Below, one piece after another: positions 17,848 to 27,040 of a DNA stretch of 64,000 nucleotides; within the stretch, counting starts at the first letter, position 1, and every line of letters begins with the position of its first letter. The DNA is from Arcobacter arenosus (lineage in GTDB: Bacteria; Campylobacterota; Campylobacteria; Campylobacterales; Arcobacteraceae). The translations under genes were made by a program, and so were the position numbers. Below the pieces are notes generated by a model. That model saw nothing but the letters and a program-made list of their open reading frames with translations. It ran no database searches and had not been told where the DNA came from. The stretch covers positions 186,001 to 250,000 of the forward strand of contig NZ_VANU01000001.1 in the NCBI RefSeq assembly GCF_005771535.1. The letters run 5' to 3'.

Positions 17848-19677
17848 ATGAATTTAGAAGAGAAACTAAAACAACTACCTAAAGATGCTGGAGTATATCA
17901 ATACTTCGATAGAAATGGAAAACTACTTTACATAGGAAAAGCAAAGGTTTTAAAAAACCGTGTAAAGTCATACTTTAAATTTACTCCAAAACTTCTACCA
18001 TCTGATAAACTAAGCCCTAGAATTTATAAGATGATTAGTGAAGTTGAGTCTTTAGAGTGGATTGTTGTACCAAATGAGCATGATGCTCTTATTTTGGAAA
18101 ATTCTCTTATCAAACAGTTAAAACCAAAATACAATATTTTACTTAGAGATGATAAAACCTATCCATATATTTATATAAATCTAAATGAAGATTTCCCAAG
18201 GCTTGAGATTACAAGACGAGTATTAAAAGATAAAAATGTCAAATACTTTGGTCCCTATTCTACTGGTGCAAGAGATATGCTTGATTCTATTTATGAAATA
18301 GTTCCATTAGTTCAAAAAAAATCTTGTATCAAAGGTAAAGAGGCTTGTCTTTTTTACCAAATAAAAAAATGTCATGCTCCATGTGAAGGAAAGATTACAA
18401 AAGAGGATTATGCAAAACTTATTGATGAAGCATTGGGATTTATTTACAATAAAAACAAACTAATTTCAAAACTAACATCAAAAATGGAAGAGTATAGTAG
18501 TGAATTTAGATTTGAAGAAGCAATGAAACTTCGAGATAGAATCACAACAATCAAAAAATCTCAAATCCAAACAGGTATGGATTTAGCTACAAATGAAGAC
18601 ATAGACCTTTTTGCAATAAGTATCAAAGACAATAAAGCTGCCTTAGTTAGAATGTTTTTCAGGGACGGGAAACTTGCATCTTCAAACCATGATTATATTA
18701 AACCAAATAAAGAAGATATTACAATTGATATAAATGAAGCCTATGAAAGAGCCATTGTAAATTACTATGATAATGAAATTCCACTTTTACCAAAAGAGAT
18801 TATCGTTGCCCATGATATAGAAGAGAAACAAGAGATTGAAGAGTTTATTCAAAATAAATTTTCAAAAAATATCCCAATAACAAACCCAAAAAGAGGAAAG
18901 AAAAAAGAGATTGTTCAAGTTGGACTGAACAATGCAAATGAACTTTTAAGACTAAGTGGTGCAACATCAAAATCAGTTTATGATGAGATAAAAGAGCTTT
19001 TTAGCTTAGAAAAAACACCTTATAGATTTGAGTGTTTTGATAACTCTCATATGATGGGACAAGCAACAGTTGGAGCAATGGTTACTTGGGAAGAAAAGTT
19101 TGTAAAGTCTGATTTTAGACATTATAACCTTGAAGCTAAAGATGAATATGCCCAAATGAGAGAAACTCTAATAAGAAGAGTTGAAAGTTTTGAAAAAAAT
19201 CCTGCTCCTGATATGTGGGTTATTGATGGGGGAGAAACACTTCTTAAACTTGCCATTGATATTAGAAATTCTTGTGGAGTAAATCTTGATATTTGTGCAA
19301 TTGCAAAAGAGAAACTAGATTTCAAAGCCCATAGAGCAAAAGGAAGTGCAAAGGATATTGTATTTTTTGAAAATAATGGCGAAATAGAAAAGCTTGAACT
19401 TCTTCCAACAGATAAAAGGCTACAATTTATACAAAGACTTAGGGATGAAGCCCATAGATTTGCTATATCATTTCATAAGAAGCAAAAAAGAAAAGAGGAT
19501 AGTAAAATTTCACTCCTTCAAATCAAAGGGATTGGAGAAGCAAAGGTAAAAAAACTTCTTTTATATTTTGGATCTTTTGAAAATATAAGAAATGCAAATA
19601 AAGATGAATTAAAAGATGTTCTAAACGAAAAAGATGCTATTCTTCTACAAGAATTTTTTAACACACTTAAGGATTAA
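17848..19677 (+). CDS. uvrC: Excinuclease ABC subunit C
   Basis: 609 residues, full length. UvrC makes both cuts around a lesion with UvrA and UvrB in nucleotide excision repair. N-terminal GIY-YIG nuclease (GVYQYFD...LLYIGKAKVLKNRVKSYF, about 15-40); a CxxxC-type cluster (CLFYQIKKCHAPCEG, about 167-181); UVR domain for UvrB contact (about 205-240); RNase H-like domain with CFDNSHMMGQATVGAMV (about 395-410) and WVIDGG; C-terminal helix-hairpin-helix (LLQIKGIGEAKVKKLL). Six bases before the alr start, so co-transcribed. Confidence 0.97.
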   Translation: MNLEEKLKQLPKDAGVYQYFDRNGKLLYIGKAKVLKNRVKSYFKFTPKLLPSDKLSPRIYKMISEVESLEWIVVPNEHDALILENSLIKQLKPKYNILLRDDKTYPYIYINLNEDFPRLEITRRVLKDKNVKYFGPYSTGARDMLDSIYEIVPLVQKKSCIKGKEACLFYQIKKCHAPCEGKITKEDYAKLIDEALGFIYNKNKLISKLTSKMEEYSSEFRFEEAMKLRDRITTIKKSQIQTGMDLATNEDIDLFAISIKDNKAALVRMFFRDGKLASSNHDYIKPNKEDITIDINEAYERAIVNYYDNEIPLLPKEIIVAHDIEEKQEIEEFIQNKFSKNIPITNPKRGKKKEIVQVGLNNANELLRLSGATSKSVYDEIKELFSLEKTPYRFECFDNSHMMGQATVGAMVTWEEKFVKSDFRHYNLEAKDEYAQMRETLIRRVESFEKNPAPDMWVIDGGETLLKLAIDIRNSCGVNLDICAIAKEKLDFKAHRAKGSAKDIVFFENNGEIEKLELLPTDKRLQFIQRLRDEAHRFAISFHKKQKRKEDSKISLLQIKGIGEAKVKKLLLYFGSFENIRNANKDELKDVLNEKDAILLQEFFNTLKD

Positions 19678-19683
19678 CTCACT

Positions 19684-20706
19684 TTGGCAAAAATTGTTTT
19701 AAACAAAGAAAACTACTTTCATAATTTAGAAATAATTACAAAACAAACAGGCTCAAAAGAAAAAACTGCTGTAGTACTAAAAGATAATGCATATGGACAT
19801 GGACTTCTTGAGATTGCTAGCTTAGCAAAAGAGTTTGGAATAACAAAAGCAGTAGTGAGAACTCTTGAAGAAGCTAAAAAAATTGAGTCTTTTTTTGAGC
19901 AAATCTTAATTCTTGCTGAGAGAAGTTATTCAACTTATTCACATACTTTTCACATAGTTGTGAATACAATTGAAGAAATCGAAAGGTTACCCGAAAATAC
20001 GAATGTTCACTTAAAAGTTGATACAGGAATGCATAGAAATGGAATAACCACCAAAACTCTGAAAGAGGCTATTTTAGGGCTTTCTAGTAAAAATTTAAAT
20101 TTAACGGGTGTAATGACCCATTATAGAAGTGCTGATGAGCTTTCATGTGACTTTTTCTTTCAAAGGTCAGTTTTTAATCAAGTGAAAAAACAAGTGTGTG
20201 AAATATGTGAACAACTTTTTTTACCAATTCCTAAGTTTCATTCTGCTAATTCATCCGCTTTATTTAGATTTAAGAATTTCGATGAAGATTTTGCAAGAGT
20301 AGGAATAGCTCAATATGGATATTTAGAAACAAATCCTATCTTTGACAATCCAAAATTGAAACCTGTAATGTCACTTTGGGCAAATAAAATTTCAACAAGA
20401 ACAATAGAAAAAAATCAAAAAGTTGGATATGGTGGAAAATTTATTGCAAAAGAAAAAATGGAAATATCAACATATGATGTTGGATATGGAGATGGATTTT
20501 TAAGACTTAATGGAGAACATAAATATTTTACTCCTAAAGGATATGAAGTTTTAGGTAAAGTTTCAATGGATAATCTTTCTATAAACTCTTCAGATGAAGA
20601 GGTTTGTATTTTTGATGATGTAAAAAAATTAGCAGAAATTCATGACACAATCACTTATGAAATAACAACAACATTAATGCCAGGTATCAAAAAAGTTATA
20701 AAATGA
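19684..20706 (+). CDS. alr: Alanine racemase
   Basis: 340 residues, PLP fold type III. Interconverts L- and D-alanine for peptidoglycan. Seen: [16 protein letters not shown] with the PLP lysine and the YGHG tail, [13 protein letters not shown], and YDVGYGDGF near the C-terminus followed by GKVSMDN, whose Met/Asp region is part of the second active-site half. Slightly shorter than E. coli Alr (359). Start is TTG with AAGGA ten bases before. Overlaps the next gene by four bases (ATGA). D-Ala made here feeds ddl and murF at 54.8-58 kb. Confidence 0.92.
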   Translation: MAKIVLNKENYFHNLEIITKQTGSKEKTAVVLKDNAYGHGLLEIASLAKEFGITKAVVRTLEEAKKIESFFEQILILAERSYSTYSHTFHIVVNTIEEIERLPENTNVHLKVDTGMHRNGITTKTLKEAILGLSSKNLNLTGVMTHYRSADELSCDFFFQRSVFNQVKKQVCEICEQLFLPIPKFHSANSSALFRFKNFDEDFARVGIAQYGYLETNPIFDNPKLKPVMSLWANKISTRTIEKNQKVGYGGKFIAKEKMEISTYDVGYGDGFLRLNGEHKYFTPKGYEVLGKVSMDNLSINSSDEEVCIFDDVKKLAEIHDTITYEITTTLMPGIKKVIK

Positions 20707-21365
20707 AAAAAACAATTGTTGCATTAGTTGTTTTCATAAATATATTAAATGCAATAAGCTTTGAAGAAGTAAAAAACCATGAAAAAAAATATGGGACTTT
20801 AGAAGCTTTATCCCACTACAGAAACTTAGCTTCAAAAAACAATACAAAAGCAATGATTGAAATTGCAAAAATTTATGCAAATGGTAAAGAGGTTCAAAGA
20901 AGTTTTCAAACTTCATATGAATATTTACAAAAAGCTTCAAAACTAAACGACCCTGAAGCTTTTTATCTATTGGGAAAACTTCAATTAAATAAAAAAACAC
21001 CCTACTACAATCTAGTTGATGCATATAACTCTTTTATAAAATCTTCAAAACTAAACTACGCACCTGCTCAAAATATCTTGGGAGTATTTTTAGTTAATGG
21101 TGTAGTTATAGAAAAAGATTTTAAAATGGCAGTGAAATATTTTGAACGAGCATCAAAGCAAGGATTAATAGAGGCCCAATGTAATTTAGCTTTTATGTAT
21201 GCAAGTGGTAAAGGAGTTTTCCCAAACTTTGGTAGAGCCCATGCCTTTGCAAAAAAAGGTAAAGAGATTGGAAATAAAAAATGTATCAAAGTTTGGAAAG
21301 ATTATAATTTAAAAAAATATCCAGAAGATAAAGGTTGGAAATTTAACTTTTATAATAAACCTTAG
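20703..21365 (+). CDS. Secreted Sel1-repeat protein
   Basis: 220 residues with a short signal peptide ([17 protein letters not shown]). Then four to five Sel1-like repeats with the A-x-x-x-L-G pattern: [45 protein letters not shown] and [17 protein letters not shown]. Sel1 repeats form helical solenoids that bind other proteins. Unlike the Helicobacter Hcp proteins, there are too few cysteines for repeat disulfides, so beta-lactamase-like Hcp assignment is not supported. Four-base overlap with alr shows translational coupling. Its stop codon overlaps the stop of the opposite oxygenase gene. Confidence 0.8.
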   Translation: MKKTIVALVVFINILNAISFEEVKNHEKKYGTLEALSHYRNLASKNNTKAMIEIAKIYANGKEVQRSFQTSYEYLQKASKLNDPEAFYLLGKLQLNKKTPYYNLVDAYNSFIKSSKLNYAPAQNILGVFLVNGVVIEKDFKMAVKYFERASKQGLIEAQCNLAFMYASGKGVFPNFGRAHAFAKKGKEIGNKKCIKVWKDYNLKKYPEDKGWKFNFYNKP

Positions 21366-22072
21366 TTTATCAAAGCATCATGCCATTGAACTAAACTTAA
21401 TCTATATCCACTTTTTACTTCTAAAACTTCATGGGTAAAATAGGGATTACTTAAAAAAACAATCATCTCCCCAGCTTTTGGAATATACTTTATGTTGTTT
21501 CCCTTTTCATCATATAAAAAATTAAAAACTAACTCTCCACCACTAAATGTGTTAAAATCATCGTTATCTTTACAAGAACTAGCAAACAATACAGTTGTAA
21601 TTTTTCTATTTAAAGCTACATTTTTAAAACCTACTAATTCATCATCTTTTAAAATCATATTTGAATCATCGCTATGTGCTTTATAAAAAGAACCCTTTTG
21701 GTACTCTAAAACTTGAACTTTTGTACTAGTTGTTAAAGCCATTGAAAAAAAATCTTCAATCAGTTTTTGACATTCTAAAAATCTTTTTTTATAAATATTT
21801 TTATATTCATTTGATAGCTTATAGATTTTTGTTTTTCTAATACTTTTATCTGTTTCATTTAGATAGTTTTCTTTTTTAATCTTTGCATCAATATAATCAT
21901 CTTCTTTTTTGATATTTTTAATAATATCATCACATAAAGATTCAGCTAAAAAGTCTTTGATAATCAAAAATGGATAATCGTAATATGGATTAGGAAGTAA
22001 TCCAAACTCTAACTCAAATTCATTTAGTCTATTGTCACAAAAGACAAAATTACTAATTTGTTCTAATTTCAA
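21362..22072 (-). CDS. 2-oxoglutarate/Fe(II) oxygenase, prolyl-hydroxylase-like
   Basis: 236 residues. The double-stranded beta-helix is recognised by FYKAHSDDSN (His and Asp iron ligands of the HxD motif, near 131-135) and FTHEVLEVKSGYRLSLVQWH (third iron His and the Arg that binds 2-oxoglutarate, near 212-230). Between them GGELVFNF and PKAGEMIVFLSNP are typical of the P4H/PiuC-like branch. Substrate unknown: protein proline, or a small molecule. Start is TTG with AGGAACAAGA before. Single gene, tail-to-tail with the Sel1 gene. Confidence 0.82.
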   Translation of the reverse strand: MKLEQISNFVFCDNRLNEFELEFGLLPNPYYDYPFLIIKDFLAESLCDDIIKNIKKEDDYIDAKIKKENYLNETDKSIRKTKIYKLSNEYKNIYKKRFLECQKLIEDFFSMALTTSTKVQVLEYQKGSFYKAHSDDSNMILKDDELVGFKNVALNRKITTVLFASSCKDNDDFNTFSGGELVFNFLYDEKGNNIKYIPKAGEMIVFLSNPYFTHEVLEVKSGYRLSLVQWHDALIN

Positions 22073-22162
22073 TCTTGTTCCTAAAATAAAATAAGGATGA
22101 CATTATAATTGAAAAAAAAGGTTTTTTACTAAAAATAAACTTAACTTAAATTGTAGGGGAAT

Positions 22163-22190
22163 AAAGTACCTAGAAAAGGCACTTTTTTTT
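22163..22190. terminator. Hairpin between CinA-like and oxygenase genes
   Basis: Stem AAAGTACCT / AGGCACTTT with one mismatch and a five-base loop, with eight T after it on the + strand and A/T-rich flank on the other side. It lies just past the stop of the leftward CinA-like gene, so it may act for that transcript, though the T run is stronger in the other direction. Confidence 0.5.
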
Positions 22191-22203
22191 AACTAATAAA
22201 AGA

Positions 22204-22968
22204 TTAATTTGGGTTGCTTACATCTTCTAAAATAAATTCTATATTATTTTTTTGACAATATTTTATATATTTTTCAAAGTTATCATCTAAAATTTTTTCA
22301 TTAAATGATGCTAAAGATAATACTACTTGTCTTTTTTTATTCAGTATTTTAGGTAATGAAGATAGTTCAATCTCTTTTGGCATTTGTTTCATTACAGGGA
22401 TTAAATCATTTTCTCCACAAAATGCAGTTAAAGTTTTTCTATATTTTTCAATCTCATTTTTAGGATAAAATTTATCTAATGCTTCAATAACCATTGATTG
22501 ACTCATAGAAGGAAAACCTGGAGTAAAAAAGAATCTATTTTCTAAATAAAAACCAGGAACATTGTTTACAACATTTTTTAATAATCCTGCATTTAATGGT
22601 AAATGTCCCATCTCTATTCTAAAAGGATAAGCTTCGTCACCAAATTGATTTATTATTAATTCTTTTGCTTTTTCATGGTATTCCATTTTATCATCAGTAA
22701 AAACTTTTGCAGCTATGGCTCTTGTATAATCATCAGGAGTTGCACCAATTCCTCCAAAACAAAACATTACTGAGTTTTTATCTGACTTAATAAGTTGGAA
22801 TATTTTTTCCATAAGTTCCACATCATCTTCAATTACAAATGAGGCTTTATGATTCCAATTTCGTTTTAATAATTGTTCATTTAAAAAAGAGAAATGGGCA
22901 TCTTTTCTTCGCCCATTTAGTAATTCTGTTCCAATAATTACGCTGTAAAAGTTAGGTTGATTTTTCAT
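22204..22968 (-). CDS. CinA/MoaB-like molybdopterin-binding domain protein
   Basis: 254 residues. The MoCF-biosynthesis fold is seen in FYSVIIGTELLNGRRKDAHFSFL (start) and FCFGGIGATPDDYTRAIAAKVF (near 80-100), where classic CinA has GGLGPTxDD. This is the N-terminal domain of CinA; the C-terminal NMN deamidase domain is absent, so it is a short standalone member. Known CinA N-domains act as ADP-ribose pyrophosphatase or in cofactor turnover, but activity here is not shown. Its start overlaps the end of the short adenylate kinase gene (TAATG), giving translational coupling and a link to nucleotide metabolism. Confidence 0.78.
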   Translation of the reverse strand: MKNQPNFYSVIIGTELLNGRRKDAHFSFLNEQLLKRNWNHKASFVIEDDVELMEKIFQLIKSDKNSVMFCFGGIGATPDDYTRAIAAKVFTDDKMEYHEKAKELIINQFGDEAYPFRIEMGHLPLNAGLLKNVVNNVPGFYLENRFFFTPGFPSMSQSMVIEALDKFYPKNEIEKYRKTLTAFCGENDLIPVMKQMPKEIELSSLPKILNKKRQVVLSLASFNEKILDDNFEKYIKYCQKNNIEFILEDVSNPN

Positions 22969-23537
22969 TATATTTTTGATTTTATAAAAGTATCCATTTC
23001 ATCAACAATCTCTTTGATTGTTCTTTCCCCATCTATTTTTGCTAATAGATTTTTAGATTCATAAAACTCTTGAATTGTTTTCAAAGGCTCAATATAAACT
23101 TTCATTCTATTGTTAAAAACTTCCACATTATCATCGGCACCCCTTGCTCGACCTAAAACTCTGTCTCTTGCTACTTCAGGTGAAACAACAACTTCAATAA
23201 CATTAACTAATTCCACTTCAGTTTCATCTACTAAATATTTATCTAATTCATTCATTTGTTCGAAACTTCTTGGATATCCATCTATTATAATTACATCAGT
23301 TGGAGCGTTTTTTATTGCTGTTATAATTGTTTCAATGGCAATATCAATTGGAACAATAAGACCTTTACTAATATATGTATCAATTAAAGCTCCCCTTTGA
23401 CTTCCACTTGCAACTTCTGCTCTAAACATATCACCAGTTGAATAATGTGTAATATTTTTGTGATTTTCAGCTATTAGTTCGGCATCTGTAGTTTTTCCAC
23501 TTCCAGGTGCACCAATAATTAAAAATAATTTTTTCAT
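22968..23537 (-). CDS. Adenylate kinase-like NMP kinase, short lid-less form
   Basis: 189 residues. P-loop IIGAPGSGKTT, then HYSTGDMFRAEVASGS, IIDGYPRSFEQMNEL and GRARGADDNVEVFNNRM: the P-loop, NMP-binding part, DG(F/Y)PR motif and arginines of an adenylate kinase. The lid is the short kind, without zinc cysteines. Similar short forms are the main adenylate kinase of Campylobacter and Helicobacter (from memory). Converts ATP + AMP to two ADP. AAAGGTCTTAA before the ATG. Head-to-head with a second, long-type adenylate kinase 121 bases away. Confidence 0.85.
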   Translation of the reverse strand: MKKLFLIIGAPGSGKTTDAELIAENHKNITHYSTGDMFRAEVASGSQRGALIDTYISKGLIVPIDIAIETIITAIKNAPTDVIIIDGYPRSFEQMNELDKYLVDETEVELVNVIEVVVSPEVARDRVLGRARGADDNVEVFNNRMKVYIEPLKTIQEFYESKNLLAKIDGERTIKEIVDEMDTFIKSKI

Positions 23538-23658
23538 TTAAGACCTTTAATTTTTGAAGTGGCAATTATATCAAAACTCTTATGAATTGTTTATTTGATA
23601 TTAAATGGTTTTTGAATACAATACTCAAATCAAAAAAGAAAAACTAAGGAAAAGAAAC

Positions 23659-24300
23659 ATGAACTTAATGCTATTTGGAGCACCTGGAGCTGGTAAAGGA
23701 ACTCAAGCAAAATTTTTAATAGAAAAATATAATATTCCACAAATCTCAACTGGAGATATCCTAAGAGCAGCAATTGCTGATAAAACAGATATGGGTATGG
23801 AAGCTAAAAAATTTATGGATGCTGGGCAATTAGTTCCTGATTCAACAATTATTGGTATTATTAAAGATAGACTTGCTGAAAATGACTGTAAAGAAGGTTT
23901 TATTTTAGATGGTTTCCCAAGAACTTTAGCTCAAGCTGAAGCTTTAAATGAGTTAATGGCAACAATGAAAATTAGCTTAGATAAAGTGATTTCACTAAAT
24001 GTTCCAGATGAATTAATTGTTGGAAGAATCACAGGAAGAAGAGTATGTTCTAAATGTGGAGCATCATTTCACGTAGAGTTTAATCCTTCAAAAGAAGAAA
24101 ATGTATGTGACTACTGTGGTGGTGAATTAATTATTAGAAAAGATGATAATGCCCAAACTGTAAAAAGCAGATTAGAAGCTTACCATGCACAAACTGCACC
24201 ACTAATTGATTTCTATACTAAAATGGGTGTATTTATGGAACTTGATGGAACAAAAGAGGTTTCAGAAGTAACAGAAGATATGTTTAACGCTTTAGCGTAA
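23659..24300 (+). CDS. adk: Adenylate kinase, long zinc-lid form
   Basis: 213 residues from the ATG at 23659 (AAGGA nine bases before; the frame is open further up but lacks a site). P-loop LFGAPGAGKGTQA, ISTGDILRAAI, FILDGFPRTLAQAEAL, and a full lid (about 122-158) with four cysteines CSKC and CDYC that bind zinc or hold the lid, followed by DDNAQTVKSRLEAYH. This is the classic long form of Gram-positives and many others. Its presence beside a short form of the same enzyme is unusual. Ends at a terminator. Confidence 0.95.
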   Translation: MNLMLFGAPGAGKGTQAKFLIEKYNIPQISTGDILRAAIADKTDMGMEAKKFMDAGQLVPDSTIIGIIKDRLAENDCKEGFILDGFPRTLAQAEALNELMATMKISLDKVISLNVPDELIVGRITGRRVCSKCGASFHVEFNPSKEENVCDYCGGELIIRKDDNAQTVKSRLEAYHAQTAPLIDFYTKMGVFMELDGTKEVSEVTEDMFNALA

Positions 24301-24316
24301 TTTCTTACACAAAATA

Positions 24317-24352
24317 TAAAAAGGGACGACTTTATTGTTGCCCCTTTTTTTT
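24317..24352. terminator. Terminator after adk
   Basis: Stem AAAAGGGACGAC / GTTGCCCCTTTT with one mismatch and one G-U pair, loop TTTATT, then a run of T on the + strand. It also lies just past the end of the leftward unknown gene, so it may serve both. Confidence 0.8.
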
Positions 24353-24357
24353 ATGAT

Positions 24358-24795
24358 TTAATTTTCAGCTTTATATTGTTCTATAAAATCTTCTAACAAA
24401 TAATCAACTATAGATTCATAAATATCTACTTCTAAATTTTCAGCAATAAAACTATCATCTTTTTTATAAGTAATTGCTATGGTAAGAAGAGATTCATCTC
24501 TTACAGGCTTGATATCCTCAACTATCATAATAGAGGTTTGAACAAATTGTTTATCAGCAATTTTCACTATTTTTGCTTTAATTATAAAGTTTGAATAGTT
24601 TTGAGTATTTGTTTTAATTCCTAATTTTTCAAGCTCTTCTTTTACTTTTTTAGTAATCTTTTCTTCAAGCTTTTTTGAGATATTTTCTTTTTTATTTAAA
24701 AATTTTAGGTTTACCTCTTTTATATTTTCTAAAGAGTATGGAGTAAGGGCAAAAGAATAAACAAACGTAAGAAACAGAATAATCAACTTTTTCAT
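24358..24795 (-). CDS. Secreted protein of unknown function
   Basis: 145 residues with a signal peptide (about 1-16, ending SFA). The mature part has a lysine/glutamate-rich helical start (KKLEEKITKKVKEELEKLG) and then strands (NFIIKAKIVKIADK, TSIMIVEDIKPV, LLTIAITYKKDD). I do not recognise a family. Four-base overlap (ATGA) with the thioredoxin-like gene upstream means the two are translated together and probably both periplasmic. Confidence 0.6.
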   Translation of the reverse strand: MKKLIILFLTFVYSFALTPYSLENIKEVNLKFLNKKENISKKLEEKITKKVKEELEKLGIKTNTQNYSNFIIKAKIVKIADKQFVQTSIMIVEDIKPVRDESLLTIAITYKKDDSFIAENLEVDIYESIVDYLLEDFIEQYKAEN

Positions 24796-25199
24796 TTTGA
24801 AACCACCTCATCTAAGATTTTAGAAAACTCTTTTTTATTTTTATATCCTAAAACTTTTTTTATTACACTTTCATCTTTAGGATTAATAAAATATACAGTT
24901 GGCACAACTTTTACTTCATACTTTTTTGGATAATTTTTTAAGTCTTGGTCAACAGCTAAAGGGACAAAGTTTTTTTGAATTATATTATTAATATTATCTC
25001 TTGTAAGTGTCTGTCTTTCTAGTTTTCGGCACCAAGGACAAGATTTAGTACTAGCAATCATCATAATAGACTTATTTTCTTTTATTGCCCTTTCTAAAGC
25101 TTTTTCATAAATAGTTTCATAATTCATCTTCTCAATAAACTCTGAAGATGATGCAAATAATCCATTTAATAAAAGGATTAATAATAAAATATATTTCAT
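24792..25199 (-). CDS. Periplasmic thioredoxin-fold protein
   Basis: 135 residues from the ATG at 25199, picked for its AAGGAGTAGCT site; 11 codons more are open upstream but overlap the YgiQ gene. Signal peptide at about 1-16. Thioredoxin fold of the DUF255/thioredoxin_7 sort: ASTKSCPWCRKLERQTL with CPWC near 53-56, and VKVVPTVYFINPKD with the cis-Pro. Likely a thiol-disulfide reductant or chaperone in the periplasm. Sits between YgiQ and a secreted unknown in one leftward unit. Confidence 0.8.
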   Translation of the reverse strand: MKYILLLILLLNGLFASSSEFIEKMNYETIYEKALERAIKENKSIMMIASTKSCPWCRKLERQTLTRDNINNIIQKNFVPLAVDQDLKNYPKKYEVKVVPTVYFINPKDESVIKKVLGYKNKKEFSKILDEVVSK

Positions 25200-25209
25200 A
25201 GCTACTCCT

Positions 25210-26958
25210 TTAGCTTTGCATTGATGCGCCACTACTTTTTCTTCTTTGATAGTATTTTTTATCTATCACAATATTTTTTTGTTTTTCTTTTCTTAAAGTA
25301 TCTTTTTCAACAAAAATCGGTTTTCTTGTTTCTGGATCAAGTTCTGTATAATACATTACAGCAGAATATGTTCCAGGAGTTGGTGTGAAAACTTGAGCTT
25401 GTTCAGGATTCATTTTTAGTTCATGGGTTGTAAATTGTTTTAATTCATGCATATCTCTTTCTTCACATCCTGGGTGTGCTGCAATTAGATAATATGTCAA
25501 GAACTGTTTCTTACCAGCTTCTTTGTTTAATCTATCATACATCTTTTTAAATTCTATTAATGGCTGTTTCCCTGGTTTACCCATAAGTTTTAAAACTCTA
25601 TCAGAGGTATGTTCAGGAGCTACTTTCATTTGTCCAGATATATGGTGTTCAACTAACTCTTTTAAATATGTATAGCCATGTTTTTTATCTGCTGGAATAA
25701 AATCATATCTTAATCCAGAAGCAACGAAAGCTTTTTTAACCCCTGGTACTTCTCTAATATCTCGAAGCAATTTAATACTTCTACTGTGGTCAACTTTCAT
25801 AACCTTACAAAGTCTATCAAAGTCTACACATCTTATATCATCACAAGTTCCCTTTTTAAGTTTTTTACCACACTCATATCCATACATATTAGCAGTAGGA
25901 CCTCCTACATCAGAAATGATTCCTTTAAAGTCTTTCATTTTTGTAAAATCTTTTGCTTCTTGGATAATATTTGCTTCACTTCTAGTACGGATTGTTCTTC
26001 CTTGATGAACTCCAATAGCACAGAAGTTACACTCTCCCCAACAACCATGATGAGTTTGAATAGAAAATTTAATTGTTTCTAAACATTTTACTTTTCCCTC
26101 TGGCTTGTGGTAAGGGTGTAAATCCCTTTGATATGGGTACATTGCAATCTCATCCATCTCTTTTTCATCAAGATAATCACATGGAGGATTTTGAATAGCA
26201 TATCTAGTATCAACTTTTTGACAAAGACCATTTGCATTTATAGGGTCATTGTTTTGATAAAAATGATCAAAAAGGTCTATATATTTCTCTTTATCATCTA
26301 AACACTCTTGGTGTGATGGAAGTTGGATATACTCTTCAACTGGCTCCTTTGAGATATAACATACACCTCTAACTTTTCTAGGATCTGTTCCATCTCTAAG
26401 GGCTAAAGAGAACTCTCTAATTGCCATTTCACCCATACCATATATTAAATAATCAGCTTTTGCATCAAAAAGTACTGGTTTTCTTAACTTATTTGTCCAA
26501 TAGTCATAGTGAGTAACTCTTCTTAAACTTGCTTCAATTCCACCTAAAACAACGGGAACTGTATTTTTATAAAATCTTCTAATTAGATTTGTGTAAACTA
26601 ATGTTGCCCTATCAGGTCTTTTATCATTTTTTCCACCTGGAGTATAATCATCAGAATTTCTAAACTTTTTTGTAGCAGTGTAGTTTGATACCATTGAATC
26701 AATACTTCCACCACTAACTCCCCAATAAAGTTTTGGTTCACCAAGTCTAGTAATATCATCACTTTTAATATCAGGTTGCCCAATAATTCCAACTTTAAAT
26801 CCAAGTTGTTCTAAAATTCTCCCAACAACAGCAACGCCTATAAAAGGAGAATCTATATATGCATCACCACTTATTAGGATAACATCGCATTGATCCCAGC
26901 CTAAGGCATCCATCTCTTTTTTAGTTGTTGGTAAAAATTTTGTTTTTATATTATTCAT
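25210..26958 (-). CDS. YgiQ family radical SAM protein
   Basis: 582 residues. N-terminal B12-binding-like part (DVILISGDAYIDSPFIGVAV), then the radical SAM core with HHGCWGECNFCAIG near 308-321: CxxxCxxC holds the 4Fe-4S cluster that cleaves SAM. GRTIRTRSEANIIQEA and VAPEHTSDRVLKLMGKPG are typical of the UPF0313/YgiQ family. The substrate of YgiQ proteins is not established to my knowledge. First gene of a leftward unit with a thioredoxin-like and a secreted protein. Weak ribosome site (GAGTC). Length is a little shorter than the E. coli protein (about 740). Confidence 0.92.
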   Translation of the reverse strand: MNNIKTKFLPTTKKEMDALGWDQCDVILISGDAYIDSPFIGVAVVGRILEQLGFKVGIIGQPDIKSDDITRLGEPKLYWGVSGGSIDSMVSNYTATKKFRNSDDYTPGGKNDKRPDRATLVYTNLIRRFYKNTVPVVLGGIEASLRRVTHYDYWTNKLRKPVLFDAKADYLIYGMGEMAIREFSLALRDGTDPRKVRGVCYISKEPVEEYIQLPSHQECLDDKEKYIDLFDHFYQNNDPINANGLCQKVDTRYAIQNPPCDYLDEKEMDEIAMYPYQRDLHPYHKPEGKVKCLETIKFSIQTHHGCWGECNFCAIGVHQGRTIRTRSEANIIQEAKDFTKMKDFKGIISDVGGPTANMYGYECGKKLKKGTCDDIRCVDFDRLCKVMKVDHSRSIKLLRDIREVPGVKKAFVASGLRYDFIPADKKHGYTYLKELVEHHISGQMKVAPEHTSDRVLKLMGKPGKQPLIEFKKMYDRLNKEAGKKQFLTYYLIAAHPGCEERDMHELKQFTTHELKMNPEQAQVFTPTPGTYSAVMYYTELDPETRKPIFVEKDTLRKEKQKNIVIDKKYYQRRKSSGASMQS

Positions 26959-27040
26959 TTAAATTTTGACTCTTTATATATTTTTCCGTATTGTGCCAAA
27001 ATCTTTGTTAATCTACATATATTTAAGACTTTAATTCTAA

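Noticed and set aside
20703-21365. Hcp-type cysteine-rich beta-lactamase-like protein
   Set aside because: The Sel1 repeats lack the paired cysteines that define Hcp proteins.
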